Source of the DNA: Acidimicrobiales bacterium
GTDB lineage: Bacteria; Actinomycetota; Acidimicrobiia; Acidimicrobiales; Aldehydirespiratoraceae
Length of the DNA stretch: 39,676 bases
Assembly (NCBI GenBank): GCA_022425325.1
Contig: JAKMFW010000080.1
Coordinates: 1-39,676, forward strand
Reading direction: 5' to 3'
Each line of letters begins with the position of its first letter. Position 1 is the first letter of the stretch. The notes under the pieces were generated by a model that had not been told where the DNA came from, ran no database searches, and saw only the letters and a program-made list of their open reading frames with translations. The position numbers and the translations under genes were made by a program. Of the stretch, positions 6,416 through 14,952 are shown piece after piece.

Positions 6416-7393
6416 ATGCAAACCGACACCCGCCCTGCGGAGATACCGACGCCCAACGAGCGTCCGATGAGCGAGACGACTGCCACCCTCCTCGTCGTCG
6501 TGACGTCGATCCTGATGGGTTCCGTCCCGGTGTTTGCTCGAGAGCTCACCGACGCCGGCCTGAGTGCCGTCTCGGTGAGCTTCTACCGCAATCTTCTCGG
6601 GGCGGTCGTGCTCTTTCGCCTGTTGCGCTTCGACGGCGCTCGCCGGAGCGCGACCCTGTGGGCGCTCGGTGCCGGGTGTGGCATGGGACTCGGCTGGACC
6701 GCCTATGTGCGCGCCGTCGAGGTGGTCCCCGTCTCGACCGCCGGCGTCATCTACATGAGCTACCCGCTCTTCGCGATCGTGTTGGCCTGGGCGTTGTTCC
6801 GAGAGACCCCGACCCGACGGGCAATGATCTCCGGCATGATCGTGCTGCTCGCCTCCATCGTTGCGATGGGACCCGAACTCGGCGGCGAGACCGACGTTTT
6901 GGTGGTTGCGTTCGCCGCGCCACTCTCCTTCGGGTTTGCCGTCGCCGTGCTCACCGAACGGTTGGCGTCGTTGCGCCCGATCGAACGGGTCGCTCCGATC
7001 GCGTTCGGTTCCACCGTCGGTCTGCTCCCGATCATGGCAACCCAGCCGTTCGACGCGTCGATCCCGTCGAGCCTGTCGACGTGGGTCCTTGCTCTCGGCA
7101 TCGCGCTGTTCACTGCGATCGGGCCACAGTGGATGTACTCGTCGGCAGCACCCCGCGTCGGCCCCGCTCGTGCTGCGGTCGCCGGCTCGGTCGAGCTTCC
7201 GATGATGTTCCTTGTGGGCTATCTCTGGTTCGATGAGGCGCTCACCTGGCAACAGGGGCTCGCCGGTCTGATGGTGCTCGGTGCCATCCTGCTCGTTCCG
7301 TCTCGTCCGTCGCCGGGTCTCGCCATGGTCCGGCGCAAGCGGCGCCTGATCCCGGGTCGCTTCTACTCATCCTCCGTGGAGACTTCGCCATGA
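6416..7393 (+). CDS. EamA/DMT-family transporter
   Basis: A 325-residue integral membrane protein with about ten hydrophobic segments arranged as two EamA repeats (for example TATLLVVVTSILMGSVPVFA near residue 19 and GAVVLFRLL near residue 63; the second half starts near 160). Such drug/metabolite-type carriers move small solutes or metabolites across the cytoplasmic membrane. The first ATG is used because GGTGGGGG precedes it; a second Met at residue 18 is possible. The stop overlaps the next start by four bases, so it is the first gene of a four-gene operon and probably imports or exports that pathway's metabolite. The substrate is unknown. Confidence 0.85.
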   Translation: MQTDTRPAEIPTPNERPMSETTATLLVVVTSILMGSVPVFARELTDAGLSAVSVSFYRNLLGAVVLFRLLRFDGARRSATLWALGAGCGMGLGWTAYVRAVEVVPVSTAGVIYMSYPLFAIVLAWALFRETPTRRAMISGMIVLLASIVAMGPELGGETDVLVVAFAAPLSFGFAVAVLTERLASLRPIERVAPIAFGSTVGLLPIMATQPFDASIPSSLSTWVLALGIALFTAIGPQWMYSSAAPRVGPARAAVAGSVELPMMFLVGYLWFDEALTWQQGLAGLMVLGAILLVPSRPSPGLAMVRRKRRLIPGRFYSSSVETSP

Positions 7394-8283
7394 CCACCAT
7401 CTTCTTTCTCGGTGTCGGCCACATGGGTGGCGGCATGGCGGCGAACCTGGCAAAGGCCGGCTTTGACGTACTCGCCTACGACATCAGCGACGACAACCTC
7501 GCTCGCGCCGTGGCGAACGGCTGCACGGCGGCCGAGTCCACCGCTGCCGGTGCCGCTGCGGCCGATGTCGTCATGACGTCGTTGCCCGGGCCGATGCAGA
7601 TCTCGTCGACCGCTCAGATGGACGACGGTCTGCTCCCGAACATGCGACCCGGAACCGTGTGGATCGACCTGTCGACCAATGATCTCGACACCGCGCGGAT
7701 GCTGGCGGAAGCGGCTGCCGAACGCGGCATCACCCTGATCGACGCGCCGGTCTCGGGCGGTCCCGAGGGAGCGGCTGCCGGCACGCTGAGCGTGTATGTC
7801 GGGGGTCCCGAGCAGGCGGTCATCGATCTGATGCCGGTCTTCGAGGCGATCGGCGCCAACGTCGACCATCTCGGCCCGCACGGCGCCGGGTACGTCGCCA
7901 AAATTGCCCAGGTCACGCTCTGCTACACCCAGACCATCACGTTCGTCGAAGCACTGATGCTCGGCGTCAAGGGCGGGGTCGCCCCGGCCAAGATGACCGA
8001 GCTGATCCAGAAGTCGGCCGGTCGCAGCTATGTCGCCGACGTCTACGGTCCCGAGATCGTTGCCGGCACCTACGACGAGTCGTTCTCGATCGCCCTCGCC
8101 GCCAAGGACATGCGACTGGCGATGGAGATGGCGTCCACGATGGACGCCGACCTGCCCTTCATGGCCCGTGTCGCCGAGCGCTACGCGGCCGCTGAGGCAC
8201 ACTATGGACCAGCTGCGCCGCATCTGCTGGCCGCCCAGATGACCGAAACCGCCAACGAGCTGATCTTCAGCGAACAGTCCTGA
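7390..8283 (+). CDS. 3-hydroxyisobutyrate dehydrogenase-family NAD(P) oxidoreductase
   Basis: A 297-residue beta-hydroxyacid dehydrogenase. The N-terminal Rossmann loop is FLGVGHMGGGMAANL (6-20). The substrate signature DAPVSGG lies at 118-124 with the usual Gly-rich follow-on, and the catalytic Lys is Lys171 in GAGYVAKIAQ. The family oxidises or reduces short 3-hydroxy acids (3-hydroxyisobutyrate, 3-hydroxypropionate, tartronate semialdehyde, threonate); the sequence alone does not decide among these. The start codon overlaps the EamA stop (ATGA), and the aldolase gene follows after 10 bases. A 3-hydroxypropionate role downstream of acrylate is one possibility given the DddP-like neighbour, but this is speculation. 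Confidence 0.88.
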   Translation: MTTIFFLGVGHMGGGMAANLAKAGFDVLAYDISDDNLARAVANGCTAAESTAAGAAAADVVMTSLPGPMQISSTAQMDDGLLPNMRPGTVWIDLSTNDLDTARMLAEAAAERGITLIDAPVSGGPEGAAAGTLSVYVGGPEQAVIDLMPVFEAIGANVDHLGPHGAGYVAKIAQVTLCYTQTITFVEALMLGVKGGVAPAKMTELIQKSAGRSYVADVYGPEIVAGTYDESFSIALAAKDMRLAMEMASTMDADLPFMARVAERYAAAEAHYGPAAPHLLAAQMTETANELIFSEQS

Positions 8284-8293
8284 CAGGAGCGTC

Positions 8294-9079
8294 ATGACCG
8301 ATACCCAGCAGCCCCGTGAAGTCGTCGCCGAGGACTTTGCTGCCGTCAACTCTGGCAGTTACGCCGGGGAAGAGTGGCAGGCCCGCGTCGACCTCGCTGC
8401 GATGTACCGCCTGTCGGCCCACTTCGGGTACGACGACACCATCTGGAACCACATCACGATGCGGGTGCCCGGCAGCGACCACGATTTCTTCCTGAACAAG
8501 TTCGGCCTGCTCTACAACGAGGTCACTGCCTCGAACCTGATCAAGATCGACGCCGAGGGCAACGTGCTCGAAGGGCCGGCCGACGTGAACACCGCCGGTT
8601 TCGTGATCCACGGCGCGATCCACAATGACTTCCCCCAGTGGAAGGTTGTGTTCCACGCCCACGTGCCCGAGGCGCTTGCGGTCACGGCGCTCAAGGACGG
8701 GTTCCAGCACCTCGTGCAGGACACTTCGATGCTCTACGGCGACATCGGCTACCACGACTGGGAAGGCCTCTCGCTCACGCTCGAAGAACGTGAACGTCTC
8801 GCCGAGAACATGCAGGGCAAGCGGGCACTCATCATGCGAAACCACGGGTTCCTCACCGTCGGCGAGACCGCCGGCGAGGCCTTCATGGTCATGCACTATC
8901 TGATCCGCGGTTGCCGAGCGCTGCTCGCCGCCGCCGGCTCGGGACTCGAACTCGACCCGGGCCCGAAGGAGATCTGGGAACTCTCGAAGCGCCAGTACGA
9001 CCACTTCCCGCTCGGGCAGTACGAGTGGCCAGCACTCGTTCGCCTCTGCGAGCGTCTCGACCCCGGCTTCAAGCAGTAG
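8294..9079 (+). CDS. Class II aldolase/adducin-family protein
   Basis: A 261-residue single class II aldolase domain. Zinc-ligand candidates are the two His of FHAHVPEA (about residues 119-121) and the later His of MRNHGFLTVG. The acidic catalytic region and the adducin-like HDFFLNKFGLLYNEVTASNL segment are also present. Family members cleave or decarboxylate phosphorylated or free sugar-acid derivatives. An AGGAG site lies five bases before the ATG. It sits between a 3-hydroxyacid dehydrogenase and an enolase-superfamily dehydratase, a grouping common in acid-sugar catabolism, though no sugar kinase is present. Confidence 0.88.
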   Translation: MTDTQQPREVVAEDFAAVNSGSYAGEEWQARVDLAAMYRLSAHFGYDDTIWNHITMRVPGSDHDFFLNKFGLLYNEVTASNLIKIDAEGNVLEGPADVNTAGFVIHGAIHNDFPQWKVVFHAHVPEALAVTALKDGFQHLVQDTSMLYGDIGYHDWEGLSLTLEERERLAENMQGKRALIMRNHGFLTVGETAGEAFMVMHYLIRGCRALLAAAGSGLELDPGPKEIWELSKRQYDHFPLGQYEWPALVRLCERLDPGFKQ

Positions 9080-9081
9080 TC

Positions 9082-10179
9082 GTGCACGACTCGGGTGCGT
9101 TGATCGAGAACATCTCGACCGAGGTCGTCCTCGTCCCGCTGACGCGCCCGGTCGGCACATCGATCCACCAGATCGAATCCGTCGGCTGTGTGCTCGTCAC
9201 GGTACGCACCGCCGACGGAGTCACCGGTGAAGGCTTCTGTTTCACGATTGACGGCGCCCGCATCCGAGCGTTCGACGAGATGGTGAAGGGGCTCGCCCAG
9301 TTCGCCATCGGCCGCTCGGTCTTCGAAGCAGGCCGTATCTGGGCCGACGTCTGGGGTGCGATCAACCCCACCGGACACAAGGGCGTCACCGTCGCCGGCT
9401 TCTCGGCGATCGACACTGCAGTGTGGGACGCCGCCGCAAAGACGGTCGGGCTTCCGCTCCACCGCATGTGGGGTGCGGTCACCGACCGGGTCGACGCCTA
9501 CGCATCGGCCGGCTTCTGGCTCAGCGATTCCACCGAGACGCTCGTCGGTGAGGCGCAGCGCTTCACCGAGATGGGGTTCCGGGCGGTGAAGATCCGAGTC
9601 GGTCACGACCTGCCCACCGACCTCGAACGCATCCGCACCGTGCAGTCCGAACTCGGCGACGGCATTGCGATCTACACCGACGCCAATCAGGCATTCGAAC
9701 CGAAAGAGGCGATCCGTCGCGGCCTCGCCCTCGCGGACGCCGGCGTCACCTGGTTCGAGGAACCTGTCGCCGCCGGCGACTTCGCAGGGCACGCGATGGT
9801 CCGCGCTGCCCTTCCGATCGACGTGGCGTCCGGTGAGACCGAATACACCCGCTTCGGCATGCAGCAGTATCTCGATGCCGGCTCGGTCGATGTGCTCATG
9901 CCCGATCTTCAGCGGGTCGGCGGCTACACCGAGTTCAAGGTCGCTGCCTCGGCTGCCGCCGCAAAGAATGTGCCGATCTCATCGCACTTCTTCACCGAGT
10001 ACTCGCTTGCCGTCGGCGGCAGCGAAGTCGGGTGCCGCACGATCGAGTCGATCGACTGGTTCCAGCCGCTCTTCAACGAAGCGCCCGAACTCGTCGACGG
10101 CCAGCTCGTCGTTCCCGACCGGCCAGGGCACGGCTTTACGTTCGACCGCAAGGCGGTCGCCCATCACGCCATCGACTAG
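9082..10179 (+). CDS. Mandelate racemase/muconate lactonizing enzyme-family protein (probable acid-sugar dehydratase)
   Basis: A 365-residue enolase-superfamily enzyme. The N-terminal capping domain covers about 1-125 and the barrel the rest. Candidate catalytic residues are Lys170 and Arg172 (VKIRVG, a KxR rather than KxK motif), metal ligands Asp200, Glu226 or 227 (WFEEP) and Glu252 (GETEY), and the Asp275/His302 dyad (PDLQRVGG, SSHFF) of the mandelate racemase subgroup. This set suits alpha-proton abstraction and dehydration of a hydroxy acid. GTG 9082 is used; it lies two bases after the aldolase stop, and homology starts there. Last gene of the operon; its end overlaps the convergent SDR gene by four bases. 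Confidence 0.85.
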   Translation: MHDSGALIENISTEVVLVPLTRPVGTSIHQIESVGCVLVTVRTADGVTGEGFCFTIDGARIRAFDEMVKGLAQFAIGRSVFEAGRIWADVWGAINPTGHKGVTVAGFSAIDTAVWDAAAKTVGLPLHRMWGAVTDRVDAYASAGFWLSDSTETLVGEAQRFTEMGFRAVKIRVGHDLPTDLERIRTVQSELGDGIAIYTDANQAFEPKEAIRRGLALADAGVTWFEEPVAAGDFAGHAMVRAALPIDVASGETEYTRFGMQQYLDAGSVDVLMPDLQRVGGYTEFKVAASAAAAKNVPISSHFFTEYSLAVGGSEVGCRTIESIDWFQPLFNEAPELVDGQLVVPDRPGHGFTFDRKAVAHHAID

Positions 10180-11024
10180 TCGAGGTCGACAATCCCGAAG
10201 ATCTGCGGGTTTCGGTTCTCGACGATGCTGGCGTGCTTCTCGCGCAGCATCTCGACCATGCCCAGATCGGTGAAGATCCAGAAGCGATTGTTCACGATCG
10301 CGTCGTGCACGAGGTCGGCGACGGCGTCGGGCTCCATGCCACCGTCGATGGCGGCCTTCACGAACGCTCGGGCGGCCTGCTGCTCCTCGGTCGGTTCGTA
10401 GAGCGCAGGCGGTGCTGCGGACTCGGGTTGGTTGCGGCTCGCCTCGGCGATCTCGGTGCGGACCCACCCCGGGCACAGACACGACACACCGATACCTGTC
10501 TGGTCGGTGGCCATCGTGTTGTACAGGCCCTGGGTGATGCCGACCACAGCCCACTTGCTCGCCGTGTAGGGCGAGTGGCCCGGCAGGTGGCCCGCCATCG
10601 ATGCCGTGTTGACGACGTGCCCTTCGCCCTGCTCGATCATGCGGGGGATGAATGCCCGGTGACCGTGGACGACACCCCAGAAGTTCACGCCCATCACCCA
10701 CTCCCATGCGCCAACCGAGATGAAGTCCGGGTTGGGGGCTTCGGCGACGCCGGCGTTGTTGCACAGCACGTGGACACCGCCGAACTCTCCGAAGGCGAGA
10801 TCGGCGAGCTGATCGACCGCAGCGCCGTCGGCGACATCGGTGATCTGGCCGATGACGCGGGTGCCGTGAGCCGCCACTTCGGCGACAGCATCATCGAGCT
10901 TCGGGGCCTCGATGTCGCTCAGGACGACATTCATGCCCTCACGAGCGAAACGGTTGGCAAACGCTCGGCCCATGCCGCTGGCGGCGCCCGTGACGACGGC
11001 GGTCTTGTCGGAAAGATCCTGCAT
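10176..11024 (-). CDS. SDR-family oxidoreductase
   Basis: A 282-residue classical SDR with TGAASGMG at about residues 13-20, the NNAG motif (CNNAGVAE), catalytic YTASK, and a C-terminal extension after the core (IVNNRFWIFTDLGMVEML). This long C-terminus recalls SDRs acting on larger hydrophobic or ring substrates, but the substrate is unknown. The ATG at 11024 is preceded by TACGGT with a 7-nt gap and no ribosome site. It is divergent from the sarcosine-oxidase-like gene with 47 bases between starts. Confidence 0.88.
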   Translation of the reverse strand: MQDLSDKTAVVTGAASGMGRAFANRFAREGMNVVLSDIEAPKLDDAVAEVAAHGTRVIGQITDVADGAAVDQLADLAFGEFGGVHVLCNNAGVAEAPNPDFISVGAWEWVMGVNFWGVVHGHRAFIPRMIEQGEGHVVNTASMAGHLPGHSPYTASKWAVVGITQGLYNTMATDQTGIGVSCLCPGWVRTEIAEASRNQPESAAPPALYEPTEEQQAARAFVKAAIDGGMEPDAVADLVHDAIVNNRFWIFTDLGMVEMLREKHASIVENRNPQIFGIVDLD

Positions 11025-11031
11025 CCCTCGG

Positions 11032-11037
11032 ACCGTA
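11032..11037 (-). promoter_or_regulatory. -10-like hexamer of the SDR gene at 11024 (leaderless type)
   Basis: TACGGT on the minus strand ends 7 nt before the ATG. The same hexamer serves the SDR gene starting at 32838. Confidence 0.5.
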
Positions 11038-11059
11038 CTCGCCGCCCTGATCCGCTCGT

Positions 11060-11065
11060 TAGTCT
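11060..11065 (+). promoter_or_regulatory. -10-like hexamer of the sarcosine-oxidase-like gene (leaderless type)
   Basis: TAGTCT ends 6 nt before the ATG at 11072, without a Shine-Dalgarno sequence. Confidence 0.5.
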
Positions 11066-11071
11066 CAGACG

Positions 11072-12223
11072 ATGACCTCTCACGAGCGTGTCGATGTCGC
11101 TGTCATCGGTCGGGGCCTGATCGGCTCCGGCGCCGGACGTCATCTCGCCGAATCCGGCCGGTCGATGGCACTGATCGGGCCGGGAGAACCCTCCGACTGG
11201 AACACATCCGACGGGCCGTTCTCGTCTCATCATGACCAAGGTCGCATCACCCGCATCGCCGGCCGGAACGCAATGTGGACCGAAGTGGCCGCCCACGCCT
11301 GCGCTCGATACGCCGACATCGAAGCCCGCTCCGGCATCGGATTCCACACCCCACGGGGTGTGCTCGTCTCGTATCCCGACGCCGCCGACTGGGTCGACCG
11401 CGCCGAGCACTGGGGGAGCGACGCCCACCTCGTCGATCCGGATTGGGTGCGGAGCGAGACGGGTGTGGCGATCGAGAGCGGGCTCGACATCGCGTTCGAG
11501 GGAGCGCCGGCCGGCCATATCAACCCGCGACGACTCGTCGCCGCCCAGACCCGCCTCACCGAACTCGCAGGGGGCACGGTGATCGATGATGCTGTGCGAG
11601 CTGTCGAGCGTCGCGACGGTGGTTTCGAACTCTCCGGGGCGTTCGGCTCGATCATGGCCGATCGAATCCTCGTGTCGACCGGTGGCTTCGGTTCGGAACT
11701 CTTCGACTGGAAACTCGATGTCGAGCGCCGAGCCCGCACCATCGTGATGGCCCGCCTCGCTGACGACGGTCGGATTCCCAGCCTGATCCTCGACCAGCCG
11801 CCGGACGACCGGATCCAGGAGGTCTATTGGGTGCCTCCGGTGGAGTATCCCGACGGCTCGGTCCGTATCAAGATCGGCGGCAACATGAAGGACACGATCT
11901 TTCTCGAACCCGACGAACTCGTCGACTGGTTCCACGGTGACGGCGACCCGGCCGAGATCGACTGCCTCGGCAACAACCTCCGCGCCCTGTTGCCCGACGC
12001 ACCGCTTGGTGATGTCACGACGCAGCCGTGCGTCATCACTGGCACCCCCACCGGGATGCCCTACATTGGCACGGTCGACGACGGCATCGGTGTTGCGATC
12101 GCCGGCAACGGCTCGGCTGCGAAATCGAGTGACGAACTCGGTCGACTGGGCGCCTCGCTCTTCGGCGAGGCCGGCTGGGACTCCGGACTCGACCCGTCGC
12201 TTTTCACGCCGCAGTTCGCCTGA
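11072..12223 (+). CDS. FAD-dependent oxidoreductase of the monomeric sarcosine oxidase/N-methyl amino acid oxidase type
   Basis: A 383-residue DAO-fold flavoenzyme. The dinucleotide loop VIGRGLIGSG lies at 11-20. SSHHDQGRITRIA (51-63) matches the SSHGxxRIxR-like segment of MSOX. Cys320 in TTQPCVITGTP sits where MSOX attaches FAD covalently (CxYTxTPD-like motif), so covalent flavin is likely. The enzyme would oxidise the N-methyl or amine group of an amino acid, giving formaldehyde or an imine plus hydrogen peroxide. It lies apart from the soxBDAG operon. Its stop directly abuts the stop of the convergent TauE gene, with no spacer. Confidence 0.82.
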   Translation: MTSHERVDVAVIGRGLIGSGAGRHLAESGRSMALIGPGEPSDWNTSDGPFSSHHDQGRITRIAGRNAMWTEVAAHACARYADIEARSGIGFHTPRGVLVSYPDAADWVDRAEHWGSDAHLVDPDWVRSETGVAIESGLDIAFEGAPAGHINPRRLVAAQTRLTELAGGTVIDDAVRAVERRDGGFELSGAFGSIMADRILVSTGGFGSELFDWKLDVERRARTIVMARLADDGRIPSLILDQPPDDRIQEVYWVPPVEYPDGSVRIKIGGNMKDTIFLEPDELVDWFHGDGDPAEIDCLGNNLRALLPDAPLGDVTTQPCVITGTPTGMPYIGTVDDGIGVAIAGNGSAAKSSDELGRLGASLFGEAGWDSGLDPSLFTPQFA

Positions 12224-12961
12224 TCAGGCGAACGTCCGAATCGCCAAAGCGGTCACGGTCACCGCGATCGTCGCGACAACAAAACGGTCGAACCCTTCCG
12301 AGCTGAACCGGTTGCGAAGGTGCTCGCCGAACGGAACGGTGGCAAGCGCCGGGAGACAGCCGAGCACGGCGACCGTCCAGCGACCGGACAACTCACCGGC
12401 GATGAGGAGCGCCACCAGCTGAGCGGCACCGGCCAGCGCAAACAGGGTCGTGATCGAGAAGATATGGGCGCGACGTTCGAGTCGGTAGCAGTGGATCCAC
12501 GATCCGATCAGCGGGCCCGAGATCCCGATCGCCCCCTGAAGGAGCCCGGTGGCAAGACCGACACCGGGCGCGGCTCGTCGCGAGGCTGCAGGCGTGATCC
12601 GAAAGTCCGGCATCCGTACGAAGGTGATGACATAGATCGCGACAACGGCGATGAGCGCGACAACGAGCGGTGCCTCGCTGAACGACACGAGGGCGTACGT
12701 GCCGACGATGCCGCCGACGACGCCGGTCGCCCCCAACACCGGAAGGTCTCGGGCTTCGGCGCGGCTCTCACGGGATCGCCAGGCCATGGCGACGTTGATC
12801 AGCAAGTTCGGAATGGCGACTGCAGCGACGGCCGTCTCCAGATCGGTGACGAAGGAGATGATCGGGATCGACACGAGTGGGAGGCCCATGCCGCTGATGC
12901 TCTTGATCGCCGAGCCGAGCAGGATCGCCGCAAGGGCGACGGCGATTTCGTCGCCGCTCAT
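12224..12961 (-). CDS. TauE/SafE-family membrane transporter
   Basis: A 245-residue integral membrane protein with seven to eight hydrophobic segments in two related halves, each opening with a Gly-rich stretch (SAIKSISGMGLPLVSIP near residue 15; GLLQGAIGISGPLIGS in the second half), as in TauE/SafE anion exporters that release sulfite, sulfoacetate or related compounds. The ATG at 12961 overlaps the stop of the lipoprotein gene (ATGA); the longer open frame upstream is a shadow of that gene. It is the last gene of a three-gene overlapping operon. Substrate unknown. Confidence 0.82.
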   Translation of the reverse strand: MSGDEIAVALAAILLGSAIKSISGMGLPLVSIPIISFVTDLETAVAAVAIPNLLINVAMAWRSRESRAEARDLPVLGATGVVGGIVGTYALVSFSEAPLVVALIAVVAIYVITFVRMPDFRITPAASRRAAPGVGLATGLLQGAIGISGPLIGSWIHCYRLERRAHIFSITTLFALAGAAQLVALLIAGELSGRWTVAVLGCLPALATVPFGEHLRNRFSSEGFDRFVVATIAVTVTALAIRTFA

Positions 12962-13941
12962 GACTCGGGCAGCCGGAAGTCGTTGCGGGTGGCGCTCTCG
13001 CGTTCGCTCAATGTCGTGTAGCCCCGCCCGTCGGGATGCAGAGCGATCGCCTCGCCCTGCCGCTCCGGCGCTGATGCTGCCTCGCATGGTTCCCCTGCAA
13101 GCGCGTCGGCGATCGACGATGTGGCAGGTCGGTCGAAGAGCAGGACTCGGGTCGGGGTGCGCACGGCGATCACTCTGCCATCCGCCGACAGGTCGGCAGC
13201 ACTGATCGATTCCCCGACGTCGAACTCGGCCACCCGCTCGAGGGTCACCGCGTCACTCGAGTCCGTGAGCGGCAGGACGTAGACGCCAGCTGGGCTGTCG
13301 ATGCCTTTGGTGATCAGGACGGCCTCGGCGCCGTCGACATCGACTATCACCGCTTCGGTGTCGAGGCGGCCCTCAGCGAAGGTGAACGACCAGAAATCGA
13401 GGTCGTCGAGGGTGGCGCCGCTGCCATCGGGTTCGGGCGAGGCGATCAGCCGGACTGTCGGTCGGATGTGCAGGTTGTCGCCGGTGTCGGCGAAGTAGAG
13501 CGTGCTGCCGGCGACCGCGATGTCTTCCCAGTCGAGCAGCGCCGTGCCGACCGTCCAGACCTCGTCCACGGTCGAACTCGCGCCGATGCCGAAGAGCCGG
13601 GGAAGGTTGCCTGAGTCGTTGTGGGCGTACATTCGCCCGTCGACGGTGCGCGAATACACCACCCCCGACGTCTCGGGGAGCAGGTCCGTGTCGATCTGTG
13701 GCGTCGGTTCGATGAGCATGGCTCCCGCACAAAGGTCGGCGGCGGTGATCCCGGTCGGGACGGCGGGGCGAAGTGTGGTCGTCGGGACGGCGTCGTTGCT
13801 TCCTGAATCCGGCACCGTAGTCAACGACTCGGGCTGGCCTTCGAAGGTCGTGGGCGGTTGGACGACCGCTGATGGCTCCCGGTCATCGCTGCAGGCGACT
13901 GCGCCGAGCGCGATCACGAGCGCAAGAACGATCGGCCTCAC
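12958..13941 (-). CDS. Secreted lipoprotein, probable beta-propeller, function unknown
   Basis: A 327-residue protein with a lipoprotein signal (MRPIVLALVIALGAVAC, Cys17 lipidated) and a Thr/Pro-rich linker to about residue 62. The following domain has repeating strand-turn units such as GRMYAHNDSGN, DWEDIAVAGSTLYFADTGDN and LSADGRVIAVRTPTRVLLFD, typical of outside-the-cell beta-propellers of the esterase-like/SdiA-NHL kind. Catalytic residues cannot be assigned. It overlaps both neighbours by four bases, lying between an LLM oxidoreductase and a TauE exporter, so all three are co-translated. Confidence 0.7.
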   Translation of the reverse strand: MRPIVLALVIALGAVACSDDREPSAVVQPPTTFEGQPESLTTVPDSGSNDAVPTTTLRPAVPTGITAADLCAGAMLIEPTPQIDTDLLPETSGVVYSRTVDGRMYAHNDSGNLPRLFGIGASSTVDEVWTVGTALLDWEDIAVAGSTLYFADTGDNLHIRPTVRLIASPEPDGSGATLDDLDFWSFTFAEGRLDTEAVIVDVDGAEAVLITKGIDSPAGVYVLPLTDSSDAVTLERVAEFDVGESISAADLSADGRVIAVRTPTRVLLFDRPATSSIADALAGEPCEAASAPERQGEAIALHPDGRGYTTLSERESATRNDFRLPES

Positions 13942-14921
13942 AGGGCGAAGGCGTCCGCAAGGAGTTCGTAGCTCCGAACCCGTGCCTCATGGCTCCAGAC
14001 GATCGTGACCGCCATGAACTCGTCGGCACCGTACGCCCGGACCATCTCCTCGACCCCGGCTTTCACCGTCGCCGGCGAGCCGACGATCATCGGTTTGCGC
14101 TGTGCAGGGATGTCGAGGGGCCCGGGCCGGTGCGCCGCCGTCTCCTCGGGAGTCGGGATCGGGCCACTGAGGCCCCGCTGACGCCAGAGTTTGACCGGTT
14201 CGGCGAGCGCCTGCGCTTCTTCGTCGGTCTCGGCACAGATCACGCTGGCCGCGATGAGCACGTAGGGCTCGGCATTGCGGCCGTCAGTGTCGTACTGACG
14301 TCGGTAGGCGTGCGTGATCGACGGACCGTCGGCCATGGTGATGAAGTCGGCGAAGGCAAGTGGCAGCCCGAAGTGAGCAGCGAGGGCGGCGGAGTCAGGA
14401 CTCGATCCGAGCAGGAAAATCGGTGGTGGTTCCTCGACAACCGGCGTGGCGGTCACCCGACCGTGGAAGGCGCTTTCCTCGGGCAGTGCATCGCGGAGCC
14501 ACCCGTCGAGCTCGGCCACCATCGCCGGGTAGTGCTGGGCCGAAGGCGGCTGCCGGGTCTGTGAGAGGGCGACGGCCGTGACCTGATCTGACCCTGGTGC
14601 GCGGCCGAGGCCAAGGTCGATCCGCCCTGGATGTAGGGCGCTCAACACCTTGAACGACTCCGCGACCTTGAGCGGGGAGTAGTGGGGGAGCATCACACCC
14701 CCGGTGCCGACCCGCAGCGTTTCGGTCGCCTGGGCGATGTGACCGACGAGGATCTCCGGCGCCGAGCCGGCGAGCCCAAGGGTGTTGTGGTGCTCGGCAA
14801 CCCAATAGCGGTGATAACCGAGGGCCTCGGTGCGTCCGGCGAGGTCGATCGAGTTGCGCAGCGCGTCGCCCGCGCTGGATCCGGCGGGGATCGGGGTCTG
14901 GTCGAGGACCGAGAGACGCAT
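13938..14921 (-). CDS. LLM-class (luciferase-like) flavin-dependent oxidoreductase
   Basis: A 327-residue luciferase-like monooxygenase-fold protein. Diagnostic segments are MRLSVLDQTPIP, YHRYWVAEHHNTLGLAGSAP (36-55), LRVGTGGVMLPHYSPLKVAE and HPGRIDLGLGRAPGS, as in the YhbW/MsnO8-like branch using FMNH2 or F420H2. The ATG at 14921 has CAGACT ending 6 nt upstream. It is the first gene of an overlapping operon with the beta-propeller lipoprotein and TauE exporter. The substrate is unknown, and nothing suggests light emission. Confidence 0.87.
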   Translation of the reverse strand: MRLSVLDQTPIPAGSSAGDALRNSIDLAGRTEALGYHRYWVAEHHNTLGLAGSAPEILVGHIAQATETLRVGTGGVMLPHYSPLKVAESFKVLSALHPGRIDLGLGRAPGSDQVTAVALSQTRQPPSAQHYPAMVAELDGWLRDALPEESAFHGRVTATPVVEEPPPIFLLGSSPDSAALAAHFGLPLAFADFITMADGPSITHAYRRQYDTDGRNAEPYVLIAASVICAETDEEAQALAEPVKLWRQRGLSGPIPTPEETAAHRPGPLDIPAQRKPMIVGSPATVKAGVEEMVRAYGADEFMAVTIVWSHEARVRSYELLADAFAL

Positions 14922-14927
14922 GCGGCC

Positions 14928-14933
14928 AGTCTG
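14928..14933 (-). promoter_or_regulatory. -10-like hexamer of the LLM gene at 14921 (leaderless type)
   Basis: CAGACT on the minus strand ends 6 nt before the ATG, exactly as at the TetR and soxB genes. Confidence 0.45.
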
Positions 14934-14934
14934 G

Positions 14935-14952
14935 CCTGGCGGGCGCGCCAGG
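14935..14952. promoter_or_regulatory. Perfect 7-bp inverted repeat in the divergent LLM/ogt region
   Basis: CCTGGCG-GGCG-CGCCAGG lies immediately upstream of the LLM -10-like hexamer. Perfect symmetry in a 131-base divergent spacer suggests an operator. The rest of the spacer, up to the ogt ribosome site, shows nothing clear. Confidence 0.35.

Noticed and set aside
13938-14921. Bacterial luciferase (light production)
   Set aside because: Only the LLM fold is shared; there are no luxAB-type partner subunit or fatty-acid reductase genes.
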